Assembly: GCF_900176345.1 (NCBI RefSeq)
Contig: NZ_FWXU01000016.1
Coordinates: forward strand, 62,001-126,000
Source of the DNA: Rhizobium sp. RU36D
GTDB lineage: Bacteria; Pseudomonadota; Alphaproteobacteria; Rhizobiales; Rhizobiaceae
Direction of reading: 5' to 3'
DNA length: 64,000 nt
Positions 43,201-52,535 of the stretch are shown one piece after another (position 1 is the stretch's first letter; every line of letters starts with the position of its first letter). The position numbers and the translations under genes were made by a program. The notes beneath the pieces are model-generated. The model had not been told where the DNA came from. It worked only from the letters and a program-made list of their open reading frames with translations, and ran no database searches.

Positions 43201-44307
43201 TTACTCGGCGGCGACCGTCTTGCCGGCGTCCCACTTGTACATGGAGAAGCTCTGCGAGGTCAGGTCGCCGGTTTCGCCATAGGTGAGCGTGCCGATGACG
43301 GTCTGGATGCCTTCGCCGGACTTCAGCGCGGTCGCGACGGCTTCGGCGTCATCGGTGCTGCCGGCTTTGGCGATGCCGGCAGCGATGACTTCGACGGCTG
43401 CATAGGCGTTCAGCGTGAATGCTTCGGCCGGAATGCCCTTGGCGGCCAGCGCATCAGCGGCAACCTTGCTTTCCGGGTTCTTCAGCGCGTCTGAGGCATT
43501 GGTGTAGAGCGTGCCATTGGCTGCGTCACCGCCGGTTGAGATGTATTCACTGTTGGACAGGCCGTCACCAGCGATCAGCTGCACCTTCATGCCGGCATCC
43601 TGCATCTGGCGCATCAGAAGGCCGGCTTCCGGGTGATAGCCGCCGAAATAGAGAACCTCGACACCCTCAGACTTGAGGCGGGTCACCACCGCGCTGAAAT
43701 CCTTGTCGCCGGCGGTCAGGGCGTCGTTGAAGACTTCGGTGATGCCGGCAGCATTCAACGAGGCCTTGAAGGCATCGGCGAGACCCTTGCCATACTGGCC
43801 CTTGTCGTTGAGGATCGCGATCTTCTTGTCCTTGAACTTTTCAACGACATATTTCGCGGCGACTTCTGCCTGCTGGTCGTCGCGACCGCAGGTGCGGAAC
43901 ACGGTGGTGAGGCCGCGCGCGGTCAGCTCCGGCGAAGTGGCAGTCGGCGTTACCATCAGCGCGCCGTTTTCGGCAAAGACGGCGGAGGCCGGAACCGACA
44001 CGCCCGAGGTGACCGGGCCGACGACGAAGCGGATGTCTTCGCTGATCAACTGGTTGGCGGCAGATACGCCCTGCTTGGGTTCGCCGGCATCGTCGGCCAC
44101 CTTGAGCACCAGCTTTTCGCCGTTGATGCCGCCCTTCTTGTTGATTTCCTCGATGGCGGTCTCGGTGCCGTTCTTGATCTGGGCGCCGATGGCGGCGAGC
44201 GGGCCGGTGAGCGGCGCCATCATGCCGATGGTGATATCCGCATGGGCGGCAGGGGTCGATGCGATGAGCGCTGCAAAGGCGGCGCCGGCGAGAAGTTGAA
44301 ACTTCAT
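43201..44307 (-). CDS. Branched-chain amino acid ABC transporter substrate-binding protein (LivK-like)
   Basis: 368-residue periplasmic binding protein with signal peptide ([20 protein letters not shown], cleaved after AHA). The family I fold shows [30 protein letters not shown] [13 protein letters not shown], and [20 protein letters not shown]. Homologues bind leucine, isoleucine or valine, and some in rhizobia bind other small amino acids. A strong ribosome site (AAGGAG) precedes the start at 44307. No permease or ATPase genes are adjacent, so it is an orphan binding protein in this window. Confidence 0.9.
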   Translation of the reverse strand: MKFQLLAGAAFAALIASTPAAHADITIGMMAPLTGPLAAIGAQIKNGTETAIEEINKKGGINGEKLVLKVADDAGEPKQGVSAANQLISEDIRFVVGPVTSGVSVPASAVFAENGALMVTPTATSPELTARGLTTVFRTCGRDDQQAEVAAKYVVEKFKDKKIAILNDKGQYGKGLADAFKASLNAAGITEVFNDALTAGDKDFSAVVTRLKSEGVEVLYFGGYHPEAGLLMRQMQDAGMKVQLIAGDGLSNSEYISTGGDAANGTLYTNASDALKNPESKVAADALAAKGIPAEAFTLNAYAAVEVIAAGIAKAGSTDDAEAVATALKSGEGIQTVIGTLTYGETGDLTSQSFSMYKWDAGKTVAAE

Positions 44308-44639
44308 GTCGGTCTCCTTGGTCCCGGCATCCGATCTGCGTCGGTTTTGCTTGCCGTGGTGTGATAATGTTTCGTCCCAGTCGTGCCTGTTTTAGAGGCA
44401 AATGCACTGACAAGGAAGGGCGCGAAAGCAGTCTCCTTGACGCGCCTGGGTGTGCCGGCGCCTTCGACTGCCTATTCGGGCGGCAAAGGTGCTGATATCC
44501 GCCGGTTTCACGCTGCCCGGCGGAAGCAGAAATGTTTGCCGTCGCTGGTCCCCGATTGTGATCTGGCTGGGGGAGTGGAGGTGCAACGGCGGTAGAGTAG
44601 ATGGGGTGGCTTGAGACAGCTTACTCAAAAGCGCGCGCG
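44308..44639. other. Gene-free region upstream of livK-like gene
   Basis: About 330 bases with no supported gene. It contains the probable promoter of the binding-protein gene in its first 150 bases and otherwise nothing recognisable. It ends where the next mosaic repeat begins. Confidence 0.5.
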
Positions 44640-44825
44640 TACCCCCTCTGTCCTGCCGGACATCTCCCCCACAAGGGGGGAGATCGACTCGCGGCGCCGT
44701 CGCGATACCCGCAAACCATTCAAGCTATTGAAAAGGCAGGGGGTGCGGCATTCCGATCTCCCCCCCCCCCCCCCCCCCCTGGGGGGGGGGTTCCCGGCGG
44801 GAAAGGGGGGGGGCCCCCCCCACAA
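44640..44825. repeat. Rhizobial mosaic repeat, copy 4, with suspicious homopolymers
   Basis: Starts TACCCCCTCTGTCCTGCCGG at 44640 with a normal first hairpin (44665-44683). The second half begins as GATCTCC and then runs into some 20 C, about 10 G, TTCCCGGCGGGAAA, ten G and about nine C, where the other copies have a clean hairpin and CGGCAGGACAG. It does not match any other copy and is likely damaged sequence. Confidence 0.8.
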
Positions 44826-44879
44826 AGGGAAGCGTTTAGGAGCGTGGGACCATCTCCACCTCTCCCCCGTGTGTCAGAG

Positions 44880-44916
44880 CAGCATCTTAGCGTAGCTCAA
44901 GTGCTAGATTTTTCAG
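44880..44916. repeat. 37-bp direct repeat, left copy
   Basis: CAGCATCTTAGCGTAGCTCA and 17 further bases to TTTTTCAG are identical to the copy at 46384-46420 on the other side of the IS481 element. Both lie next to CTCTCCCC-type sequences, so they are parts of a second intergenic repeat family. Confidence 0.8.
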
Positions 44917-45032
44917 ATCAGGGGATGATCTTTTTCCAGGTTTCTTCACCTCACCAACAAAATCTGAGGTTTAGCCTTCGGCTAAGCCCTCGATTTTGTA
45001 ACCTCTCCCACAGCGGGGAGAGGTAGGACGTC

Positions 45033-46344
45033 TGTCCAGACCGGTTAGGTTGCTGACAGAACAGACCGGATAGGGTGTTTACATTCCGACATTGGCAGGA
45101 GGGTCTGCGATGTCCTGGAATGCAAGCAATGTGATGGATCAGCGGGTTTCGTTTATCAGTGACTGTCTTGCCGGCGAGATGTCGATGTCAAAGCTGTGCG
45201 TGCACTATGCGATCAGCCGTGTCACCGGCTACAAGTGGCTTGGCCGCTATCGTGAAGGCGGTGTGGCGGCTTTGGAGGATCGCTCCAGTGCGCCGCATGT
45301 GCATGGGCGTCAGACGGCGGATGTGATTGCCGAGGCGCTGATATCGCTGCGTGAGCGGCGACCGAACTGGGGGCCGAAGAAGCTCGTGGCCTTTCTTTCG
45401 AACCGACAGCCGGGTGTCGTCTGGCCGGCTGCGTCGACGGCCGGCGAGATCCTGAAGCGGGCGGGTCTGGTGAAGGGGCGCTCACGACGGCGGCGTGTTC
45501 CGGTGACAGGAATGTCGCCGACCGAGCCGCTCTATCCCAACCATGTCTGGTCGGCCGATCACAAGGGCTGGGTGGCAACCCCTTACGGGGCAAGGCTGGA
45601 ACCGCTCACCGTGACCGATGGCTTCAGCCGCTATCTCGTGTCGCTGTCGGCAACGCAGACGACCAGCGCCAACGAAGCCCATCCGCTGTTTCGCCAGGCT
45701 TTCGAGGAGCATGGCCTGCCCGAAGTGATCCTCACCGACAATGGCAGCCCGTTTGCATCTGCTTCCGTCACCGGGCTCACGAGCCTCTCGGCCCACTGGA
45801 CGAGGCTGGGCATTCGTCATGACCGCATCGCCCCCGGCAAGCCGCAGCAGAACGGCCGGCACGAGCGCTTTCACCTCACCCTGAAGGAGGCGATGATGCC
45901 GCCCGAGGAGAGCCGCGCCGCGCAGCAGGAGCGCTTCGATCGCTTCCGGCGCGACTACAACGAGGAGCGCCCGCACGAGGCGCTCGCCCAGAAACCGCCG
46001 GCCAGCCTCTACCGGGCGAGCCCGCGGGCTATGCCGCAGAAGATCCCCGAACCGGATTATCCCGACGGCGCCGTGGTCCGGCGAGTGCGCTCCAATGGCG
46101 AGATCAAATGGAAAGGCGGCTTCGTCTATATCTCCACCGCCATCATCGCCGACCGGATCGGCATCATCGAGATCGACGACGACGTGTTCGAGGTCCGCTT
46201 CTACGACCGACCGATCGGACGCATCGAGAGGAGCAAGGAAAAACTCCAACCCATTCCCAAACAAACAGAGAGAAAGGGCGATTCCAGTCAAAAACTGTAA
46301 ACCACCTATCCGGTCTGTTTTGTAAATGACCTATCGGCTGGACA
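45033..46344 (+). mobile_element. IS481-family insertion sequence, complete
   Basis: 1312 bases with TGTCCAG at the left end (45033) and CTGGACA at the right (46344), plus a second, inner inverted repeat block: GACAGAACAGACCGGATAGG from 45055 to 45083 against TGTAAACCACCTATCCGGTC from 46296 to 46324 (25 of 29 match). It holds one transposase gene. Flanking bases show no obvious target duplication. Confidence 0.85.
45110..46300 (+). CDS. IS481-family transposase
   Basis: 396-residue DDE transposase. An N-terminal helix-turn-helix (SMSKLCVHYAISRVTGYKWL) is followed by the catalytic core: VWSADHKGWV (first Asp), VILTDNGSPF (second Asp) and PQQNGRHERFHLTLKEA (Glu). The C-terminal part has a strand-rich domain (GGFVYISTAI) typical of IS481. 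AGGAGGG precedes the ATG at 45110. The frame is intact, so the element may be active. Confidence 0.94.
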   Translation: MSWNASNVMDQRVSFISDCLAGEMSMSKLCVHYAISRVTGYKWLGRYREGGVAALEDRSSAPHVHGRQTADVIAEALISLRERRPNWGPKKLVAFLSNRQPGVVWPAASTAGEILKRAGLVKGRSRRRRVPVTGMSPTEPLYPNHVWSADHKGWVATPYGARLEPLTVTDGFSRYLVSLSATQTTSANEAHPLFRQAFEEHGLPEVILTDNGSPFASASVTGLTSLSAHWTRLGIRHDRIAPGKPQQNGRHERFHLTLKEAMMPPEESRAAQQERFDRFRRDYNEERPHEALAQKPPASLYRASPRAMPQKIPEPDYPDGAVVRRVRSNGEIKWKGGFVYISTAIIADRIGIIEIDDDVFEVRFYDRPIGRIERSKEKLQPIPKQTERKGDSSQKL

Positions 46345-46383
46345 CCATCTTCGCCTCTCCCCTTGTGGGAGAGGAAGAAAAAT

Positions 46384-46420
46384 CAGCATCTTAGCGTAGC
46401 TCAAGTGCTAGATTTTTCAG
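46384..46420. repeat. 37-bp direct repeat, right copy
   Basis: Identical to 44880-44916. It stands 40 bases beyond the right end of the IS481 element and is followed by GTGAGGGG. The two copies are 1504 bases apart. Confidence 0.8.
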
Positions 46421-46444
46421 GTGAGGGGATTTTATCCCTCGTCC

Positions 46445-47770
46445 TCAAATGTTCTTCATCAGCACCTTGCGCAGCTTGTCGAAGAGTTCGTCGATCTGGT
46501 CCTTGCTGATGATCAGCGGTGGCGAGAGCGCGATGATGTCGCCGGTCGTGCGGATCAGCAGGCCGTCTTCATAGGCCTTCAGGAAGGCGGAGAAGGCGCG
46601 CTTGGTCGGTTCGCCGGCGATAGGGTCGAGCTCGATGGCGCCGATCAGGCCGGTGTTGCGGATGTCGATGACATGGGGGCAGTCGCGCAGTGAATGCAAC
46701 TGCTCTTCCCAATAGGGCGCGATGTCCAGGGCGCGGGTCAGCAGGCCCTCTTCCTTGTAGGTGTCGAGCGTGGCGAGTGCGGCGGCCGAGGCGATCGGGT
46801 TGCCCGAATAGGTGTAGCCGTGGAAAAACTCGATCATGTGCTCGGGGCCGCTCATGAAGGCGTCGTGGATTTCCGAGGTCACGAACACCGCACCCATCGG
46901 GATGACGCCATTGGTCAGGCCTTTGGCGGTGACGATCATGTCAGGCATCACGTCGTAGTACTGGGCGGCAAAGGGGGCGCCCAGGCGGCCATAGCCAGTG
47001 ATGACCTCGTCGAAGATCAAGAGGATGCCGTGCTTGGTGCAGATCTCGCGCAGCTTGGCCAGGTAGCCCTTCGGCGGGATCAGCACGCCGGTGGAGCCTG
47101 CCACCGGCTCGACGATGACGGCCGCAACCGTCGAGGCGTCATGCAGGGTGACGATACGCTCCAGTTCAGCCGCCAGGTCGCCGCCATGTTCCGGCTGGCC
47201 CCTGGTGAAGGCGTTCTTGCCCGGCTGATGGGTATGCGGCATGTGGTCGACGCCGGTCAGCAGCGTGCCGAACATCTTGCGGTTGGCGACGATGCCACCG
47301 ACCGAGATGCCGCCGAAATTGACGCCGTGATAGCCGCGCTCGCGACCGATGAGGCGGAAGCGGGAGCCGTTGCCCTTCACCCGGTGATAGGCCAGCGCCA
47401 CCTTCAGCGCCGTTTCCACCGATTCCGAGCCGGAATTGGTGTAGAGCACGTGGTTCATGCCCTCGGGCGCGATGTCAACCAAGCGGTTGGCCAGTTCGAA
47501 GGCCTTGGGATGGCCGAGCTGGAAGGCCGGCGCATAGTCAAGCTCGCCCGCCTGTTCGCGGATCGCCTCGGTGATCTTCGGGCGACAATGGCCGGCATTG
47601 ACGCACCACAGGCCCGCCGTGCCGTCCAGCACCTGGCGGCCGTCATGGGTGGTGTAATGCATATCCTGGGCGGCAACGAACATGCGCGGCGCCTGCTTGA
47701 ACTGCCGGTTCGCGGTGAACGGCATCCAGAAGGCCCTGAGGTCGTTGGGCGTGTTTTGGCGGTTGGACAT
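46445..47770 (-). CDS. Omega-amino acid:pyruvate-type aminotransferase (class III)
   Basis: 441-residue PLP enzyme. The lysine that holds PLP is in IVTAKGLTNGVIP, with LLIFDEVITGYGRLG (PLP-binding aspartate), RGYHGVNFGGISVGG and the N-terminal FWMPFTANRQFKQAPRM typical of beta-alanine or omega-amino-acid:pyruvate transaminases. Substrate may be beta-alanine or putrescine-derived amines. The ATG at 47770 has GGAG six bases upstream; the frame continues to 47839. It stands just after the IS481-flanked repeat. Confidence 0.92.
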   Translation of the reverse strand: MSNRQNTPNDLRAFWMPFTANRQFKQAPRMFVAAQDMHYTTHDGRQVLDGTAGLWCVNAGHCRPKITEAIREQAGELDYAPAFQLGHPKAFELANRLVDIAPEGMNHVLYTNSGSESVETALKVALAYHRVKGNGSRFRLIGRERGYHGVNFGGISVGGIVANRKMFGTLLTGVDHMPHTHQPGKNAFTRGQPEHGGDLAAELERIVTLHDASTVAAVIVEPVAGSTGVLIPPKGYLAKLREICTKHGILLIFDEVITGYGRLGAPFAAQYYDVMPDMIVTAKGLTNGVIPMGAVFVTSEIHDAFMSGPEHMIEFFHGYTYSGNPIASAAALATLDTYKEEGLLTRALDIAPYWEEQLHSLRDCPHVIDIRNTGLIGAIELDPIAGEPTKRAFSAFLKAYEDGLLIRTTGDIIALSPPLIISKDQIDELFDKLRKVLMKNI

Positions 47771-48357
47771 TGTTTTCTCCATGGCCCTGTCTCGGCCCTT
47801 GTCTTTTCGGGCGGCCATCTGCCCCCTGGCGGCTGGCATGCCGGAATCTTTACTGTCCGGTCAAATTATCAGGGCGCTAGGCAGCGTCAACTGCATTCGG
47901 GTGGCCGTCAGCTGCGTCGGTGCGCGGATCGCCCTTCGCAACTGCGGAAGGATCAGTTTAAGGCAAGGCAAGGCTGGCACTGTGCCGGCGGCTGGATAGT
48001 CGCGATCGTGCGATTGCGCTCAACCGGGCGCAACCTCGCGATCGACGGGGGTTCAAAGCTTGCGGGTATCTCTGTCTGCAATCGTCTGCAGGGTCCCGCC
48101 GAAAAGGGCAGTTTTCGATGCTTTCCGCCTGACCAGCGGCAGCCCATAACAGGCTTCAGTCCGGCAGCGGGCTGAAGCCTGAATTCTTTCAGGCATAGAG
48201 CTTAGGCCCAGCCGCCAAAGCACAAGGCCGGCAAATCGAGATGATCTGCCGGCCCTGCCAGTTTCAAAAAATTGGTTACGCTAACATTGTGCCGACAAGG
48301 CCGAAATGTCGTTTTATCCGTTCTGACTGTCAGGCCGCCGTCATGGCAGCGCTGTCA
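47771..48357. other. Gene-free region of 587 bases with two hairpins
   Basis: No supported gene. Two perfect hairpins are visible: AGGCTTCAG (48151-48159) with CTGAAGCCT (48172-48180), and GGCCGGCA (48226-48233) with TGCCGGCC (48247-48254). They lie 100-200 bases downstream of the ArsR gene's 3' end and may be its terminators, though without T-runs. The aminotransferase promoter is expected near 47800-47900. Confidence 0.45.
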
Positions 48358-48675
48358 TCAGGCGGCGGACTTGCTGGCAGTGGGCTGGCAATAAATGTCT
48401 TCCAGCGTCTGTAGAACCTTGATGACCTGTTCCGAGCTGCTGGAATAATAAATCGTCTGCGCGTCGCGGCGGGTTTTCACCAGCTTCTGTGCGCGCAATT
48501 TCGACAGATGCTGCGAGAGAGCGGATTGGCTGAGGCCCACCTGCGATGCGAGAACACCCACCGGCACCTCGCCTTCCACCAGGCTGCAAAGAATCATGAG
48601 GCGCTTGGGATTGGCCATTGCCGAGAGAAGGCCGGCAGCGATGTTCGACTGATCCGACAATAACTTCGTTTTCAT
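48358..48675 (-). CDS. nolR: ArsR-family regulator, NolR-like
   Basis: 105-residue winged-helix regulator. The wording AGLLSAMANPKRLMILCSLV, LASQVGLSQSALSQHLSKLR and RRDAQTIYYSSSSE is very close to what I recall of NolR, the rhizobial regulator that represses nodulation and quorum-related genes and lacks metal-binding cysteines. No metal-binding site is seen. The name is tentative; a paralogue is possible. The upstream region is AT-rich (48680-48785), as expected for NolR autoregulation. Confidence 0.8.
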   Translation of the reverse strand: MKTKLLSDQSNIAAGLLSAMANPKRLMILCSLVEGEVPVGVLASQVGLSQSALSQHLSKLRAQKLVKTRRDAQTIYYSSSSEQVIKVLQTLEDIYCQPTASKSAA

Positions 48676-48785
48676 GGTTGGCTTACTTTCCTAAATTCCG
48701 AGGCCATTGGCGGCCACAGTTTTGCAATTCGTGAAAACTTATTTCAGCAATTTACCAATGTCAGGACAATTGTATATGCCTAAAA

Positions 48786-49535
48786 TTAAGGTATCGGGTA
48801 TGCTGTTTTAGTAATCTCTTTAATGATCCCGGCTAGGTCCGTGAGGGTGTCGTCGAATTCGTGGCGCAGCAAATTATCTCCTGAAATCAAGTCGATACCG
48901 CCTGAATCGATGCCGCAGAGCTGCCACTTCCCGTGGTTTGCCTTGCCCGGTCCGCGCGCAATGCGATCGGCGATATCCGGAAAATCGATCACTAAATTTC
49001 GCAGTAGGCCAGCCTCGCCATCGACTATTTCTGGGAAGGATATCGGCGGCAGCCGGAAGTCCGCGGCCTCAAGCAGGAACGCCCGTCCAAAGCCGCCATT
49101 GAGACTCGCATGCTGCGGGATCATGCGGAAGAAGCGGAAATCGGGGAAATCCGCATAGAGTTTTGCCTTGGGATGGCGGGCAAGAAATCGTGACCGCAGC
49201 CGTCCATGATCGGCGCTGTCCCGGTCGACCGGTTCGGCAAGGCATTGCAGGGTCAGGCGCGGATGGGCCAGCGGATCACCCTTGCCGGGCTCCCCGGCCA
49301 GGATGGAGGCGCGCGGATCCTTGTCGAGCGCGCGGGTATGGGCGGAAAGGCGGGACACGAGGATCACGCCTGCGCCGTCAATGTCGGCTCCCATCAGCAC
49401 GCGGCTGGCAAAGGGAAAGCTGGTCTCGGGATCGATCACCGCCAGCGCCACATGGCGGGCGCCGCGGTAGAGGGTGCGGGCCAGGCGGCGCGCATCCTCG
49501 TCGGTTTCGCGGATAACCGAGGATTTGTCGGCCAT
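48786..49535 (-). CDS. HugZ-family heme-utilisation protein
   Basis: 249-residue split-barrel protein of the HugZ/pyridoxamine-oxidase fold with a C-terminal DUF2470-like domain. Signatures: RTLYRGARHVALAVIDPETS near the N-terminus, LSAHTRALDKDPRASILAGE, and HPRLTLQCLAEPVDR. HugZ relatives bind and degrade heme, releasing iron; others act as heme-binding or FMN proteins. No heme uptake genes are adjacent. The gene is 110 bases upstream of the NolR-like gene and follows choVWX on the - strand. Confidence 0.85.
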   Translation of the reverse strand: MADKSSVIRETDEDARRLARTLYRGARHVALAVIDPETSFPFASRVLMGADIDGAGVILVSRLSAHTRALDKDPRASILAGEPGKGDPLAHPRLTLQCLAEPVDRDSADHGRLRSRFLARHPKAKLYADFPDFRFFRMIPQHASLNGGFGRAFLLEAADFRLPPISFPEIVDGEAGLLRNLVIDFPDIADRIARGPGKANHGKWQLCGIDSGGIDLISGDNLLRHEFDDTLTDLAGIIKEITKTAYPIP

Positions 49536-49593
49536 CTCCAGTGTCTCCCATCGGGCAGGTCAGGCGCGCGGCGGGATGACCGCCGCATCGCAG

Positions 49594-50640
49594 TTACCGG
49601 CGGCGATGGCGAGTCAGCCCCGCCACGACGTCCTGCGCCGAGATGGAGCCGATGACTGAGCCGTTGTCAACAACGCCGATATTGCCCGGCTGGCGCGAAA
49701 GCGCATCAAGGATTTCGATGAGCGGCGTTTCCGGCTTTGCGGTTCCCGTCACGCCGACCTGTGTGCCATCCGTCTCCACGCCGTCCCGCATCACGTCGCG
49801 GGCCGTCAGCATGTTGATCGGATTCATGTTCTGCACGAAATCCGCAACATATTGGTTGGTCGGGTTCTGGACGATCTCCTGCGGCGTGCCGCACTGGATG
49901 ATCCGGCCGCCTTCCATAATGGCGATGCGGTTGCCGATGCGGAAGGCCTCGTCCAGGTCGTGGCTGACGAAGAGGATCGTCTTCTTCAGGCGCGCCTGGA
50001 ATTCCAGCAACTCATCCTGCAATCGAGTGCGGATCAGCGGATCGAGCGCGGAGAAGGGCTCGTCCATCAACAGGATCGGCGCGCCGGTGGCAAAGGCACG
50101 GGCAAGGCCGACGCGCTGCTGCATGCCGCCCGAAAGTTCGCCCACGCGACGGTCCGCCCATTTGGCCAGATTCACCAGTTCGAGTTGCTGGGAGACTCTC
50201 TGCTTGCGCTCGGCATCCGGCACGCCGGCGAGTTCCAGACCGAAGCCGACATTTTCCGCTACCGTGCGCCAGGGCAGCAGCGCGAATTGCTGGAACACCA
50301 TGGAGACGGTGTGCATGCGCAGGTCCCGCAGCGCCTTGGCGCTGGCCTTGTAGGGGTCGACGCTGCCGGTTGCGGTATTGACGCTGACATTGCCGCGCAC
50401 GACCGGTGCGAGGCCGTTTACGGCCCGCAGCAGGGTCGACTTGCCGGAGCCAGAGAGGCCCATCAGCACCAGGATCTCGCCTTCCTTGACCGCCAGCGAT
50501 GCACCGGCGACGCCGAGCACCAGGCCTGTCTCGGCGCTGATCTCATCGCGCGTTCTGCCCTGGTCGACCATGGCCAGCGCCTTGTCGGGGTGGTCACCGA
50601 AGATGATGTCGACATTTCCGAAGATGACTGCGTCGGTCAT
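49594..50640 (-). CDS. choV: Choline ABC transporter ATP-binding protein
   Basis: 348-residue ATPase of a choline importer (ChoV type). Walker A GLSGSGKSTLLRAVNG, signature LSGGMQQRVGLARAFATGAP, Walker B ILLMDEPFSALDPL and the switch histidine FVSHDLDEA are all intact. The C-terminal part from RDVMRDGVETDG is a CBS-like regulatory domain of the ProV/OpuA branch. It overlaps choW by four bases, so both are coupled. Drives uptake of choline, which rhizobia convert to the osmoprotectant glycine betaine. Confidence 0.93.
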   Translation of the reverse strand: MTDAVIFGNVDIIFGDHPDKALAMVDQGRTRDEISAETGLVLGVAGASLAVKEGEILVLMGLSGSGKSTLLRAVNGLAPVVRGNVSVNTATGSVDPYKASAKALRDLRMHTVSMVFQQFALLPWRTVAENVGFGLELAGVPDAERKQRVSQQLELVNLAKWADRRVGELSGGMQQRVGLARAFATGAPILLMDEPFSALDPLIRTRLQDELLEFQARLKKTILFVSHDLDEAFRIGNRIAIMEGGRIIQCGTPQEIVQNPTNQYVADFVQNMNPINMLTARDVMRDGVETDGTQVGVTGTAKPETPLIEILDALSRQPGNIGVVDNGSVIGSISAQDVVAGLTRHRRR

Positions 50641-51500
50641 GCCCCGTCCTCCGCATTCTCAGTTCTAAACATCCGGTCGAGGATGATGGCGAGGATGACG
50701 ATGCAAAGGCCCGCCTCGAAACCGCGGGCAATGTTGACGGTGTTGAGTGCGCGCACGACGGGCACGCCGAGGCCGCTGGCGCCGACAAGCGCGGCGATGA
50801 CGACCATCGACAGCGACAGCATGATGGTCTGGGTGAGTCCGGCCATGATCTGCGGCATGGCGAAGGGAAGCTCGACCTTGCGCAGCACCTGGGTGGGGGT
50901 GGCGCCGAAGGCGACCGCAGCCTCCACCAGGGAGGGCGGTGTGGAGACGACGCCGAGCCGGGTCATGCGGATCGGCGCGGGAATGGCGAAGATGACGGTG
51001 GCGATGAGGCCGGGGACCATGCCGAGACCGAACAGGATGAGCGCCGGGATCAGGTAGACGAAGGTCGGAATGGTCTGCATCAGGTCGAGCGCGGGCCGCA
51101 TGAAGGCATAGAACCAGGGACGGCGGGCGGCAGCAATGCCGAGAGGCACGCCGATGAGCATGCTCACGCCGGCCGATGCCAGCACCAAGGCGAGCGTCTC
51201 CGTCGTTTCCTTCCAGTAGCCCTGGTTATAGATCAGGAGCAGCCCAAGACAGGTGAAGAGTGCGGCCCCGACGGACCGGCGCAGCCACCAGGAAAGACCG
51301 GTGAACAGCGCGATCAGCACGAAGGCGTTCGGCCATTGCAGGACGAAAAGCAGCGCGTCGATGGAGATCGAAAGTATGGAAGACAGCCAGTCGAAAAACC
51401 AGTCGGCATTCGCCGTCAGCCAATCGACAAAGGATTTTGCCCATATGCCGATCTTCAGCTTGCCGCTGGAGTCGATGAGCCATTCGGGGAGGAAATTCAC
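50637..51500 (-). CDS. choW: Choline ABC transporter permease
   Basis: 287-residue inner-membrane permease of the ProW/ChoW type. An N-terminal amphipathic part (PEWLIDSSGKLKIG) and six to seven helices; the conserved cytoplasmic loop with EAAVAFGATPTQVLRKVELP is the ATPase-contact (EAA) motif. It pairs with choV and choX. Start at 51500; choX ends 79 bases earlier in the transcript. Transports choline from the binding protein. Confidence 0.93.
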   Translation of the reverse strand: MNFLPEWLIDSSGKLKIGIWAKSFVDWLTANADWFFDWLSSILSISIDALLFVLQWPNAFVLIALFTGLSWWLRRSVGAALFTCLGLLLIYNQGYWKETTETLALVLASAGVSMLIGVPLGIAAARRPWFYAFMRPALDLMQTIPTFVYLIPALILFGLGMVPGLIATVIFAIPAPIRMTRLGVVSTPPSLVEAAVAFGATPTQVLRKVELPFAMPQIMAGLTQTIMLSLSMVVIAALVGASGLGVPVVRALNTVNIARGFEAGLCIVILAIILDRMFRTENAEDGA

Positions 51501-51578
51501 GTCCTGACACCTGCCTGATCAATAAAGGATATGGCGGAAATGAATGCGGGCCGGAGTGACCGGCCCGCTGGCATCAGA

Positions 51579-52535
51579 CTACAGTCCGAGGGCTGCCTTG
51601 ACAGCCTCGAGGCCCGGTTTCCCGTCCTTGGTGGTGACACCGGCAACCCAGGGCTCAACAGCCGCGCCATTGGCCTTCAGCCAGTCGGTTGCTGCCTTTT
51701 CCGGATCCTCGCCATCGTTGAGGATCTTGCCCATGATCTCGTTCTCCATGTCGAGCGAGAACTTCAGGTTGCTGATGAACTTGCCGGCATTGGGGCATTC
51801 GGCGACATAGCCGGCGCGGGTGTTGGTGTAGACGGTGGCGCCGCCGAAGTTCGGGCCGAAGGTGGAATCGCCGCCGGTGAGGTAGGTCAGCTTGAAGGTG
51901 GAGTTCATCGGGTGCGGCGCCCAGCCGAGGAAGACGACCGGCTTGCCATCCTTTTCAGCGCGGGCAACCTGCGCCAGCATGCCCTGCTCGGAGGATTCGA
52001 CCACTTCGAGGCCGCCCATGCCCATCTCGTTCTTCTCGATCAGGGTCATGACGAGGCGGTTGCCGTCATTGCCCGGCTCGATGCCGTAGATCTTTCCATC
52101 AAGCGCATCCTTGTGCTTGCCGATGTCGGAAAAATCCTTGATGCCGAGTTCAGCACCCTTGGCATTGGTAGCGAGCGTGTACTTCGCGCCTTCCAGGTTC
52201 GCGCCGAGCGATTCGACGGTCTTGTCGTCGAGATAAGGCTTCACGTCCTTTTCCTGGGCCGGCATCCAGTTGCCGAGGAAGACGTCAATGTCCTTGTTCT
52301 TCAGGGACTGATAGGTCACCGGGACCGACAGGACCGTGACTTCCGGCTCGTAGCCGAGGGCCTTAAGAACGACGGAAGCGGTTGCCGTCGTGGCGGTGAT
52401 GTCCGTCCAGCCGACATCGGAGAACCGCACCTTGGAGCAGCTTTCCGGTTCAGCGGCAGCGGCCGGCGTCAGGCCGAGCGCCATGATCGACACGGTAGCG
52501 GCGAGCGCAGTGCGATAGAGGTTGGATTTGGTCAT
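51579..52535 (-). CDS. choX: Choline-binding periplasmic protein
   Basis: 318-residue periplasmic binding protein with signal peptide (MTKSNLYRTALAATVSIMAL, cleaved after AAA). The fold-II pattern SCSKVRFSDVGWTDITATTA, LGNWMPAQEKDVKPYLDD and VVFLGWAPHPMN contains the aromatic residues and acidic positions used by ChoX to hold the quaternary amine. GGGAG precedes the ATG at 52535. First gene of choXWV; the divergent cytochrome gene starts 279 bases away. Confidence 0.93.
   Translation of the reverse strand: MTKSNLYRTALAATVSIMALGLTPAAAAEPESCSKVRFSDVGWTDITATTATASVVLKALGYEPEVTVLSVPVTYQSLKNKDIDVFLGNWMPAQEKDVKPYLDDKTVESLGANLEGAKYTLATNAKGAELGIKDFSDIGKHKDALDGKIYGIEPGNDGNRLVMTLIEKNEMGMGGLEVVESSEQGMLAQVARAEKDGKPVVFLGWAPHPMNSTFKLTYLTGGDSTFGPNFGGATVYTNTRAGYVAECPNAGKFISNLKFSLDMENEIMGKILNDGEDPEKAATDWLKANGAAVEPWVAGVTTKDGKPGLEAVKAALGL

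Noticed and set aside
44392-44628. Open frame of 78 codons in the gap before copy 4 of the mosaic repeat
   Set aside because: Low-complexity translation with no ribosome site and no family; considered gene-free.
44880-46420. CRISPR-like direct repeats
   Set aside because: Only two copies 1.5 kb apart, with an insertion sequence between them; no regular spacers.
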